Below, in pieces: positions 6,530 to 12,546 of a stretch of DNA of 12,951 nucleotides. Source of the DNA: an uncultured Methylobacteriaceae bacterium (GTDB taxonomy: Bacteria > Pseudomonadota > Alphaproteobacteria > Rhizobiales > Beijerinckiaceae); NCBI GenBank assembly GCA_937872715.1, contig CALMTJ010000154.1, forward strand, positions 6,370 to 19,320, written 5' to 3'. Every line of letters starts with the position of its first letter. The first letter of the stretch is position 1. Both the position numbers and the translations under genes were made by a program. The notes under the pieces were generated by a model. That model did not search any database, was not told where the DNA came from, and was given only the letters and a program-made list of their open reading frames with translations.

Positions 6530-8098
6530 ATGACGTTCGACCTCCTTTCCCTCGCGGTGGCGTTGGGCTGCGCCAGCACCCTCCTGTCCGGTCTCGCGGC
6601 CCTGCGGGCCGGAGGCGGCAGCCGCCACGCGGTGCTCCGGCTCGCGCTGGACGACCTGTCCCGCGACATCCACGCGCTCCGGGGAGCGCTGGCGGACGAT
6701 CTCCGCCGCGCCCGCGAGGAGAGCGGGGCGGGCGCCCGGGAGATGCGGGCCGAGCTCGGCGCCATCGCGGTCCGGCTGCGCGAGGGGCTCGCCGACACCG
6801 TCGGCCGCATGGGCGTGTCGCAGGCCGAGAAGGTCGAGGGCGTGGCCACGGAGGTGAGGGAGCTCGGCGAAGCGAACGAGCGCCGCCTCGCCGAGCTGCG
6901 GCGAGACCAGGAGGAAGGCGGCAAGGCGCTCCGCGAGGAGGTGCTCCGCCAGGTCGGGGCGCTGGCCGAGATGCTGGGCGACAAGCTCGACGCCGGCGGC
7001 GACGCGCAGCGCGAGCGCCTCGACGCCAGCGCGGCCGGGCAGAAGGAGCGGCTGGACGGCGTCTCGGACACGATCCGGCGCCTCGTCCAGACGAACGGGG
7101 AGGCGAACGAAAACCTCCGCCGGACGGTGGAGAGCCGGCTGGAGGCGCTCCGGCAGGAGAATGCCGCGAAGCTCGAGGAGATGCGCCGGACGGTGGACGA
7201 GAAGCTCCAGGGCACGCTGGAGGAGCGGCTCGGCGAGAAGTTCAAGGTCGTCAGCCACCATCTCGAACAGGTGCACCGCTCGGTCGGCGAGATGCAGTCG
7301 CTCGCGACGGGCGTCGGCGACCTCAAGCGGGTGCTCACCAACGTGAAGACCCGGGGCACCTGGGCGGAGGTGTCGCTCGGCAACCTCCTCGACCAGGTGC
7401 TGACCGCGGAGCAGTTCGACCGCAACGTCGAGACCGTGCGGGGCTCGGGCGAGCGGGTGGAATACGCCGTCCGGCTGCCCGGGCAGGGCGACGGCCAGTC
7501 CGTCTGGCTGCCGATCGACGCCAAGTTCCCGATCGAGGATTGGGACCGCCTCCACGAGGCGTCCGAGCGCGGCGACCCGGTCGCGGTCGAGGGCGCGCTG
7601 AAGGGGCTCGAGACGCGGATCAAGGCGGAGGGCGCGAAGATCTGCCGGAAATACGTGTGCCCGCCGGACACGACCGATTTCGGCATCCTGTACCTGCCGA
7701 CGGAGGGCCTCTACGCGGAGGTGCTGCGCCGGCCGGGCCTCGTCGACCACCTCCAGGCGCAATGCCGCATCATGGTGGCGGGACCCACCAACCTGCACGC
7801 CTTCCTGACCAGCCTGCGGATGGGCTTCCGGACGCTCGCGATCGAGAAACGGTCGAGCGAGGTCTGGCGGACGCTCGGCGCGGTGAAGACGGAATTCGGC
7901 AAGTACGGCGAGGTCATGGAGGCCGTGAAGAAGAAGCTCCACGAGGCGTCGAACCAGATCGACCGGGTGGCGGTCCGGTCCCGCGCGGTCGACAGGAAGC
8001 TCCGGGACGTCGAGTCCGTGCCGGACGGCGAAGCCGGCGGCCTGCTCGGGCTGGAGGCCCTGATCCGCGACGGGGACATGCTGGACGCCGCGGAATAG
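6530..8098 (+). CDS. rmuC: RmuC-family DNA recombination protein
   Basis: This 522-residue protein has the standard RmuC layout. A short N-terminal hydrophobic helix (about 4-26) is followed by a long charged coiled coil (about 30-255, many Glu/Arg/Leu heptads). The C-terminal endonuclease-like RmuC domain (PF02646) spans about 260-485. Hallmarks in that domain are VKTRGTWAEVSLGNLLDQVL (272-291), WLPIDAKFPIEDW (326-338), TDFGILYLPTEGLYAEVLRRPGL (382-404) and the segment 418-460 with GPTNLHAFL and FRTLAIEKRSSEVW. In E. coli, rmuC loss raises inversion at short inverted repeats, and the protein is thought to limit such rearrangements. The biochemistry is poorly defined. The ATG at 6530 has no strong Shine-Dalgarno (GGGACCTCTCG precedes it), but the hydrophobic N-terminus supports this start. 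It converges on the WYL regulator gene 90 nt downstream. Confidence 0.95.
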   Translation: MTFDLLSLAVALGCASTLLSGLAALRAGGGSRHAVLRLALDDLSRDIHALRGALADDLRRAREESGAGAREMRAELGAIAVRLREGLADTVGRMGVSQAEKVEGVATEVRELGEANERRLAELRRDQEEGGKALREEVLRQVGALAEMLGDKLDAGGDAQRERLDASAAGQKERLDGVSDTIRRLVQTNGEANENLRRTVESRLEALRQENAAKLEEMRRTVDEKLQGTLEERLGEKFKVVSHHLEQVHRSVGEMQSLATGVGDLKRVLTNVKTRGTWAEVSLGNLLDQVLTAEQFDRNVETVRGSGERVEYAVRLPGQGDGQSVWLPIDAKFPIEDWDRLHEASERGDPVAVEGALKGLETRIKAEGAKICRKYVCPPDTTDFGILYLPTEGLYAEVLRRPGLVDHLQAQCRIMVAGPTNLHAFLTSLRMGFRTLAIEKRSSEVWRTLGAVKTEFGKYGEVMEAVKKKLHEASNQIDRVAVRSRAVDRKLRDVESVPDGEAGGLLGLEALIRDGDMLDAAE

Positions 8099-8188
8099 GG
8101 CGTCGCGGGGCGCCGCGGATCGGCAGCGGGAATCCCGGTCGGCGCCGGCCCTCCCATCGATCGGCGCCTCGACCCCGCGTCCGGCATG

Positions 8189-8890
8189 TCAGGGGAGGCG
8201 GACGCCGCGCTCGGCCTCGAACCCGCGCTTCCAGTCCCGCCGGAGGTCGTCGGGCCGCCGCTCGTAGCGCTCGTCGAGGAACGCCGCGGCCTCGATGCGG
8301 TCCGTGCGGAAGTGGCGGAAGGCCTGCCGCCTTTCGCACCAGGCGGCGAGCAGCCGGACGGTGTCGGCGTAGCCGACGACCACCGGCCAGACGGTGCGCT
8401 CGCTCGCGCGGCCGGCCTCGTCGCGGTAGCGGATGCGGACCTTGCGGCCCGCCCGGATGGCGGCGCGCAGCCGCGCCATGTCGAGGCCGTCGGCGGACAC
8501 GGCGCGCCCCGGCGCAGCGCCGATGCTGGGCTGGAGGATGAAGGGGCGCAGACCGTCGGGGACGACGCTCGCGATTTTCGCGATCAGGTCGCGTGCCGCG
8601 CTCGCCAGCGCCGGGTCGCCACGGTCCGCGACCCATTGCGCGCCGAGCACGGCCGCCTCCAACTCGTCGGCGCTGAGCATCAAAGGCGGCATGTCGTACT
8701 CGCGGTCGAGGACATAGCCGATCCCCGCCTCCCCCCGGATCGGCACGCGCTGCCCGACCAGGTCCGCGACGTCGCGGTAGACGGTGCGGACCGTCACTTC
8801 GAGCTCGGCCGAGAGCCTCGCGGCCGTGACCGGCTTCCCCGAGCCGCGCAGGATCTGGATGATCTGGAAAAGCCGGTCCGCGCGTCGCAT
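8189..8890 (-). CDS. YafY-type HTH / WYL-domain transcriptional regulator
   Basis: This 233-residue protein starts at the ATG at 8890, just downstream of AGGATGAG in its leader. The longer reading frame to 8956 crosses the palindromic operator and is unlikely to be translated. Residues 1-62 form a winged helix (RRADRLFQIIQILR; TAARLSAELEVTVRTVYRDVADL; IRGEAGIGYVL). Residues 65-120 are the linker helices (MPPLMLSADELEAAVLGAQWV). Residues 137-205 are the WYL domain, with LLAAWCERRQAFRHFRTDRIEA (180-201). WYL domains bind nucleic-acid or nucleotide-like ligands in several characterised regulators; the ligand here is unknown. Divergent genes flanking a shared palindrome are typical of this family, and the linked VOC protein is the likely target. 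Autoregulation is inferred from the palindrome lying between the two starts. Confidence 0.92.
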   Translation of the reverse strand: MRRADRLFQIIQILRGSGKPVTAARLSAELEVTVRTVYRDVADLVGQRVPIRGEAGIGYVLDREYDMPPLMLSADELEAAVLGAQWVADRGDPALASAARDLIAKIASVVPDGLRPFILQPSIGAAPGRAVSADGLDMARLRAAIRAGRKVRIRYRDEAGRASERTVWPVVVGYADTVRLLAAWCERRQAFRHFRTDRIEAAAFLDERYERRPDDLRRDWKRGFEAERGVRLP

Positions 8891-8895
8891 CGGCT

Positions 8896-8927
8896 CATCC
8901 TGCTGACAGGACGTTGTCAGCAGGATG
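8896..8927. promoter_or_regulatory. Perfect palindromic operator between the WYL regulator and VOC genes
   Basis: CATCCTGCTGACA (8896-8908) and its exact reverse complement TGTCAGCAGGATG (8915-8927) flank a 6-nt spacer GGACGT. The site starts 6 nt upstream of the regulator's ATG and covers its ribosome-binding sequence; it ends 55 nt before the VOC start. The inner CTGACA...TGTCAG resembles operators I recall for YafY-type WYL regulators. Binding should control both genes. The duplex could also fold as an RNA hairpin masking the regulator's ribosome-binding site. Confidence 0.85.
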
Positions 8928-8972
8928 GCGGTACGCTGCGTTCTCCCTGGCCGCATGGCCGCGACGAGCCCC

Positions 8973-8977
8973 GGAGA
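8973..8977 (+). promoter_or_regulatory. Ribosome-binding site that fixes a TTG start
   Basis: GGAGA sits 5 nt before TTG at 8983 (GGAGAACAGCTTG). No ATG or GTG in this frame is similarly placed. Starting at this TTG puts the VOC domain's first strand (DLASTRIITRDV) right at the N-terminus, as usual for the family. Confidence 0.7.
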
Positions 8978-8982
8978 ACAGC

Positions 8983-9390
8983 TTGGACCTCGCCTCGACC
9001 CGCATCATCACCCGCGACGTCGACCGTCTCGTCACCTTCTACGAGGCGCTGACAGGTCTCACCGCCACGCGCCATACCGCCGACTTCGCGGAGTTGCGCA
9101 CGGCGGGCGCGACGCTGGCGATCGGCAGCACGCGCACGCTGGCCTTGTTCGGCGGCGACGGCGTCGCCGAGGCGGCCGCCAACCGGAGCGCGATCGTCGA
9201 GTTCCGGGTCGGCGACGTGGATGCGGAGCACGCGAGGCTCGCGCCCGTCATCGGCCCCGCCCTCGTGCAGCCGCCGACGACGATGCCGTGGGGCAACCGC
9301 TCGCTGCTGCTTCGCGACCCGGACGGCACGCTCGTCAACCTGTTCGCCCCCGTGACGGCGGAGGCCAAGGAGCGCCTCGACGGACGGTGA
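8983..9390 (+). CDS. VOC (glyoxalase/bleomycin-resistance fold) family protein
   Basis: With the TTG start the product is 135 residues, the usual size of a one-module-pair VOC protein. The first beta-alpha-beta-beta-beta half begins STRIITRDVDRLVTFYEALTG (5-25). The second begins RSAIVEFRVGDVDAEHARL (68-86). The closing strand is MPWGNRSLLLRDPDGTLVNLFAP (101-123), a strong VOC signature. Metal-ligand candidates are not fully canonical, so the reaction cannot be predicted; relatives include lyases, dioxygenases and antibiotic-binding proteins. The gene is divergent from the WYL regulator over a shared palindrome and is very likely its regulated partner. A longer frame from 8914 would start inside the operator and is rejected. 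Confidence 0.9.
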   Translation: MDLASTRIITRDVDRLVTFYEALTGLTATRHTADFAELRTAGATLAIGSTRTLALFGGDGVAEAAANRSAIVEFRVGDVDAEHARLAPVIGPALVQPPTTMPWGNRSLLLRDPDGTLVNLFAPVTAEAKERLDGR

Positions 9391-9453
9391 TCGCGGTCGC
9401 GACCGAGCGTACGGCCTGATCGCTCCGGAACGTCGCGTACCTGCCGTCGCGGA

Positions 9454-9690
9454 TCATCCATAGCGTCGCAGCGGGAGCGGGACCGTCAATCCGCTCCATC
9501 GGTCCTTGAGGTTGTCGTCCAGGACCTCGGCGTCGAACCAGCCGCCTTCCCCATCCGGGTCGGGATCCGGCAGGAAGAAGACCTGCATGCCTGGCGTGAG
9601 CCAAACCTCGCCGTGTGGGTATCGCTCGCCGTCGAAGACGCATCCGACGTCGACGAGGTGGGCGTAGACCTCTCTCGCGCGAGACCTCAC
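9454..9690 (-). CDS. Second gene of a small two-gene module, unknown (78 aa)
   Basis: It starts with GTG at 9690-9688, overlapping the TAG stop of the upstream 80-residue gene by one base (TAGTG), so translation is probably coupled. The 78-residue product is compact and soluble. It has a basic helical start (MRSRAREVYAHLV), a beta-rich centre (GEVWLTPGMQVFFLPDPDPDGEGGWFDAEVLDD), an acidic middle and a basic end (PLPLRRYG). No HicA, RelE, PIN or other known toxin motif is visible. The position in a coupled pair with an operator-like promoter suggests the second half of a toxin-antitoxin-like or other stoichiometric pair; this is inference only. Confidence 0.55.
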   Translation of the reverse strand: MRSRAREVYAHLVDVGCVFDGERYPHGEVWLTPGMQVFFLPDPDPDGEGGWFDAEVLDDNLKDRWSGLTVPLPLRRYG

Positions 9691-9932
9691 TACGCGGCTT
9701 GGATCAGGCGAGCCTTCTCCTGCTTGGCCGCGAGCCGCGCCTTCGTCCTCGCGAGCGCGTCGAGCGCCGGTTGAATATCGGCCCGCGCCGTCGCCTCGTC
9801 CGCGTGCGAGATGTGAAGCTCAGGCACGTCCGGAGACGTGAAGACGTGCTTGCCGCCGATCACCCGGTGATCGAGGTGGATGACGTCGGCTCGAAGCGAG
9901 GTCTGAGGAGTCGCGGGGATCGTCTCGTTCAT
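9690..9932 (-). CDS. First gene of a small two-gene module, faintly HicB-like (80 aa)
   Basis: The ATG at 9932 has no Shine-Dalgarno, but a promoter -10 lies only 5 nt upstream, consistent with a leaderless mRNA. The 80-residue product has a beta-type first half (VIHLDHRVIGGKHVFTSPDVPELHIS, about 16-43), then DEATARADIQPALDAL (45-60) and a charged C-terminal helix (ARTKARLAAKQEKARLIQAA). The order strand-strand, 'SPDVPELHIS', then a helix starting with an acidic/Ala-rich segment recalls HicB or DUF1902 antitoxin folds, but the match is by pattern only. There is no obvious DNA-binding tail. It overlaps the next gene by one base. It may be an antitoxin-like protein; an unrelated small conserved protein is also possible. 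Confidence 0.6.
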   Translation of the reverse strand: MNETIPATPQTSLRADVIHLDHRVIGGKHVFTSPDVPELHISHADEATARADIQPALDALARTKARLAAKQEKARLIQAA

Positions 9933-9937
9933 GGCCG

Positions 9938-9965
9938 ATCATGTCACATGGATGTGCCTCGTCAA
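9938..9965 (-). promoter_or_regulatory. Promoter of the small two-gene module, possibly leaderless
   Basis: On the minus strand, TTGACG (-35, 9965-9960) is followed after 16 nt by CATGAT (-10, 9943-9938), then 5 nt to the ATG at 9932. Transcription would begin at or next to the start codon, matching the lack of a ribosome-binding site. Confidence 0.5.
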
Positions 9966-9975
9966 ATGTCGAGGC
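9945..9975. repeat. Two inverted repeats overlying the module's promoter
   Basis: GCCTCG (9956-9961), 8-nt loop, CGAGGC (9970-9975) overlies the -35. CACAT-GG-ATGTG (9945-9956) fills the spacer between -35 and -10. They touch at 9956. Their placement suggests an operator for autoregulation; the first could instead be the end-hairpin of the hrcA transcript, though it has no U-run. Confidence 0.5.
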
Positions 9976-9988
9976 GGTACGACCTATC

Positions 9989-11077
9989 CTACCGCCCGCC
10001 CTCCAGGAGGCGGGTCACCACCCTGGCGGTGAAATCCACCATGGGGACGATGCGGGCGTAGTTCAGCCGCGTCGGGCCGATCACGCCGACGGCGCCGACG
10101 ATGCGCTGCTGCCCGTCCCGGAACGGGGCCGCGATCACGGACGAGCCGGACATGGAGAACAGGCGGTTCTCCGAGCCGATGAAGATGCGCACGCCCTCGC
10201 CTTCCTCCGCCCGGGCCAGGAGGTCGATCACGTCCGTCTGCGTCTCGAGGTCGGAGAACAGGAGCCGGATGCGCTCCAGGTCCTCGGCCGCCCGGAGGTC
10301 CTCGAGGAGGTTCGCCTGCCCGCGCACGATGAGCTGGCGCGTGTCCGGCTGGCCGACGCTCGTCGCGAGCCCGGCCTCGACGAGGCGCGCGGTGAGCTCG
10401 TCCAGCTCCTGCTGCATCTCGGCCCGCCGCCCTTCGATGTCGAGCCGCAGCTCGCCGAGCGTCCGCCCGGCAACGCGGGCGTTCAGGTAGTTCGAGGCCT
10501 CGGCCAGCGCCGAGACCGGCAGGCCGGCGGGCAGGTCGAGGAGGCGGTTCTCGACCGACCCGTCCTCCGACACGAGGACCACCAGCGCCCGGCCGGCATC
10601 GAGCCGGACGAACTCGACATGTTTGAGCCCGGCATTCGATTTCGTGGTGACGACGATTCCGGCGCCCCGTGAGATGCCGGACAGGAGGGCGGAGGCTTCC
10701 GCGAGAGCGATGTCGAAGGTGTTCCCGGTCGCGGCCCGCCGCATCTGCGCCTCGATGCGGTCGCGCTCGTCGTTCGCCACGTCGCCGATCTCGAGCAGCG
10801 CATCGACGAAGAAGCGGAGCCCGATCTGGGTCGGCAACCGCCCGGCGCTGGTATGCGGCGCGAAGATCAGCCCGGCGCCTTCCAGCTCCGCCATCACGTT
10901 GCGGACGGAGGCTGGCGACAAGGCCATCGGGATGATGCGGGAGATGTTCTTCGAGCCGACGGGCTCTCCGGTCGCGAGATAGCTCTCCACGATCTGCCGG
11001 AATATCTCGCGGGAGCGGTCGCTGAGGTCGGAGGCGGCCCGGTTGGGCGGATGGATCGGCGGGAAGGGCTGGTTCAC
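9989..11077 (-). CDS. hrcA: Heat-inducible transcription repressor HrcA
   Basis: This 362-residue protein has the usual length for HrcA. The N-terminal winged helix spans about 18-90: LSDRSREIFRQIVESYLATGEPVGSK (18-43), then the family signature LSPASVRNVMAELEGAGLIFAPHTSAGRLPTQIGLRFFVD (53-92). The GAF-like and dimerisation region follows, and the C-terminus carries the conserved VGAVGVIGPTRLNYARIVPMVDF. HrcA binds CIRCE operators and represses groESL/dnaK-type genes; GroEL activity keeps it folded. No CIRCE repeat is seen in this window, so its target is elsewhere. The start is GTG at 11077 with no clear Shine-Dalgarno; an in-frame TAA lies 27 nt upstream, leaving no alternative farther out. 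It is divergent from rph. Downstream is not grpE, which often follows hrcA, but the small two-gene module. Confidence 0.96.
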   Translation of the reverse strand: MNQPFPPIHPPNRAASDLSDRSREIFRQIVESYLATGEPVGSKNISRIIPMALSPASVRNVMAELEGAGLIFAPHTSAGRLPTQIGLRFFVDALLEIGDVANDERDRIEAQMRRAATGNTFDIALAEASALLSGISRGAGIVVTTKSNAGLKHVEFVRLDAGRALVVLVSEDGSVENRLLDLPAGLPVSALAEASNYLNARVAGRTLGELRLDIEGRRAEMQQELDELTARLVEAGLATSVGQPDTRQLIVRGQANLLEDLRAAEDLERIRLLFSDLETQTDVIDLLARAEEGEGVRIFIGSENRLFSMSGSSVIAAPFRDGQQRIVGAVGVIGPTRLNYARIVPMVDFTARVVTRLLEGGR

Positions 11078-11100
11078 GTGCGGGCCGTGCGGGCGAGCCG

Positions 11101-11131
11101 ATTATGTGCCGTCGCTTCGCCCTCGCCGCAA
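11101..11131 (-). promoter_or_regulatory. Candidate hrcA promoter
   Basis: On the minus strand a good -10, CATAAT (11106-11101), lies about 24 nt before the GTG of hrcA. The best -35 is TTGCGG (11131-11126) at a long 19-nt spacing, so only the -10 is convincing. No CIRCE repeat overlaps it. Confidence 0.35.
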
Positions 11132-11140
11132 GGCCGGCGC

Positions 11141-11169
11141 TTGTCACCCGGGGGACCGGCCCGTAAGAG
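11141..11169 (+). promoter_or_regulatory. Candidate rph-rdgB promoter
   Basis: TTGTCA (-35, 11141-11146), a 17-nt spacer and TAAGAG (-10, 11164-11169) would start a transcript about 20 nt before the rph ATG. The -35 is near consensus and the -10 is weak. Confidence 0.4.
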
Positions 11170-11194
11170 CGCCGCTCCCCCTCGGAGTCCATCC

Positions 11195-11911
11195 ATGCGG
11201 CCGTCCAAGCGCCGACCCGACGAGCTGCGTCCCGTGACGCTGGAACGGGGCGTCGCCCGCTACGCGGAGGGGTCCTGCCTCGTCTCGTTCGGCAACACGC
11301 GGGTGCTGTGCACCGCCTCGCTGGAGGAGCGGGGCCCGCCCTGGCTGCGCGGCTCCGGCCGGGGCTGGGTCACGGCCGAATACGCCATGCTGCCGCGCGC
11401 CACCCATGAGCGGACGCGCCGCGAGGTGACCGCCGGCAAGCCGTCCGGCCGGACGCAGGAGATCCAGCGGCTCATCGGCCGCTCGCTGCGGGCAGTGGTG
11501 AACCTGCCGGCGCTGGGCGAGAGGCAGATCACGGTCGATTGCGACGTGATCCAGGCCGATGGCGGCACCCGCACCGCTTCCATCACCGGGGCGTGGCTCG
11601 CGCTTCGGGATTGCTGCGCCTGGATGCGGGAGCGCTCGATCATCTCCGTCGACCCGATCCGCGACCACGTGGCGGCCGTGTCCTGCGGCATCCATGCCGG
11701 CACGCCCGTTCTCGACCTCGATTACGCCGAGGATTCGGCGGCCGAGACCGACGCGAACTTCGTCATCACGGGCTCGGGGGGGATCGTCGAGATCCAGGGC
11801 ACGGCGGAGGGCAAGCCCTTCTCGGAGGAGGAATTCCTCCAGCTGCTGCGCCTCGCAAAAGCGGGCGTGGCCGACCTCGTCGCCATGCAGAAGACGGCCA
11901 TCGCCGGGTGA
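11195..11911 (+). CDS. rph: Ribonuclease PH
   Basis: The 238-residue length is exactly that of typical RNase PH. It is a phosphate-dependent 3'-to-5' exoribonuclease that trims tRNA 3' ends and works as a hexamer in the cytoplasm. Visible signatures are the N-terminal RRPDELRPVTLERGVARYAEGS (6-27), the phosphate-binding GKPSGRTQEIQRLIGRSLR (81-99, Arg86) and DGGTRTASITGA (122-133, Thr125 and Arg126). The acidic cluster YAEDSAAETDAN (177-188) holds the metal-ligand aspartates (D180, D186). The domain is intact, unlike the frameshifted rph of E. coli K-12. The ATG at 11195 has GGAG 7 nt upstream. Its TGA overlaps the rdgB GTG as GTGA, so the two are one transcript and probably coupled. Confidence 0.97.
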   Translation: MRPSKRRPDELRPVTLERGVARYAEGSCLVSFGNTRVLCTASLEERGPPWLRGSGRGWVTAEYAMLPRATHERTRREVTAGKPSGRTQEIQRLIGRSLRAVVNLPALGERQITVDCDVIQADGGTRTASITGAWLALRDCCAWMRERSIISVDPIRDHVAAVSCGIHAGTPVLDLDYAEDSAAETDANFVITGSGGIVEIQGTAEGKPFSEEEFLQLLRLAKAGVADLVAMQKTAIAG

Positions 11912-12546
11912 GCCCGCGGCGCCGCCTCGCCGGCCGCGTGGTGATCGCGACCCACAATCCCGGCAAGCTAGCCGAGATGCGGGACCTGCTCGGGCCGTTC
12001 GGGATCGAGGCCGTGTCGGCCGGGGAGCTCGGCCTGCCGGAGCCGGACGAGACCGGGACCACCTTCGCGGAGAACGCCGCCATCAAGGCGCATGCCGCCT
12101 CCCGCGCGTCGACCCTGCCGGCGCTCGCGGACGATTCGGGGGTATGCGTCCACGCGCTCGACGGCGCGCCGGGCCTGTTCTCGGCCCGCTGGGGTGGCCC
12201 GGACAAGGATTTCGCGGCCGCCATGGCCCGCGTCGAGCGCGAGCTCGCGTCGCGCGACGTCCCGGAGCCGCGACGCGCGCACTTCGTCTCGGCACTCGTG
12301 CTGGCCTGGCCGGATGGCCATGCCGCCTTGTTCGAGGGGCGGGTCTTCGGGACGCTGGTCTTCCCGCCGCGCGGGTCGCTCGGCTTCGGCTACGATCCCA
12401 TGTTCCGGCCGGACGGGCATGAGCGGACCTTCGGCGAGATGAGCTCGGCCGAGAAGCACGGCATCGACTTCGCCGACCCGGATCCCGATCCGCTGTCCCA
12501 CCGCGCCCGCGCCTTCGTCGGGCTCGCCCGCGCCTGCCTGTCCTAG
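11908..12546 (+). CDS. rdgB: XTP/dITP pyrophosphatase (RdgB/HAM1 family)
   Basis: This 212-residue product starts at GTG 11908, overlapping the rph stop (GTGA). A later GTG at 11938 is possible, but the family usually keeps a few basic residues before the first strand. Motifs are VVIATHNPGKLAEM (11-24), ALADDSGVCVHALDGAPGLFSARW (72-95, substrate and metal-binding DDSG), GFGYDPMF (159-166) and SSAEKHGI (179-186) with LSHRARAF (196-203). The enzyme hydrolyses dITP, XTP and ITP to monophosphates and so keeps deaminated purines out of DNA and RNA. Residues 186-196 (DFADPDPDPLS) form a slightly longer Asp/Pro-rich loop than I recall for E. coli RdgB. It ends in a CTAG shared with the stop of the opposing gene. 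Confidence 0.96.
   Translation: MSPRRRLAGRVVIATHNPGKLAEMRDLLGPFGIEAVSAGELGLPEPDETGTTFAENAAIKAHAASRASTLPALADDSGVCVHALDGAPGLFSARWGGPDKDFAAAMARVERELASRDVPEPRRAHFVSALVLAWPDGHAALFEGRVFGTLVFPPRGSLGFGYDPMFRPDGHERTFGEMSSAEKHGIDFADPDPDPLSHRARAFVGLARACLS

Noticed and set aside
8099..8188. GC-rich convergent gap between rmuC and the WYL regulator as a bidirectional terminator or RNA gene
   Set aside because: Only imperfect stems with bulges and no U-tract; no tRNA-like fold or conserved RNA recognised.
6367..8541. Very long open frame on + strand over rmuC and the next gene
   Set aside because: Extreme Arg/Gly/Pro composition and no family resemblance; it is an out-of-frame reading of rmuC in GC-rich DNA.
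9335..9643. 102-codon minus-strand frame overlapping the 78-residue gene
   Set aside because: Arg/Pro-rich and extends antisense into the VOC gene; the overlapping frame coupled by TAGTG is the better candidate.
11078..11194. Possible CIRCE operator upstream of hrcA
   Set aside because: Looked for TTAGCACTC-N9-GAGTGCTAA and close variants in the hrcA-rph gap; none is present.
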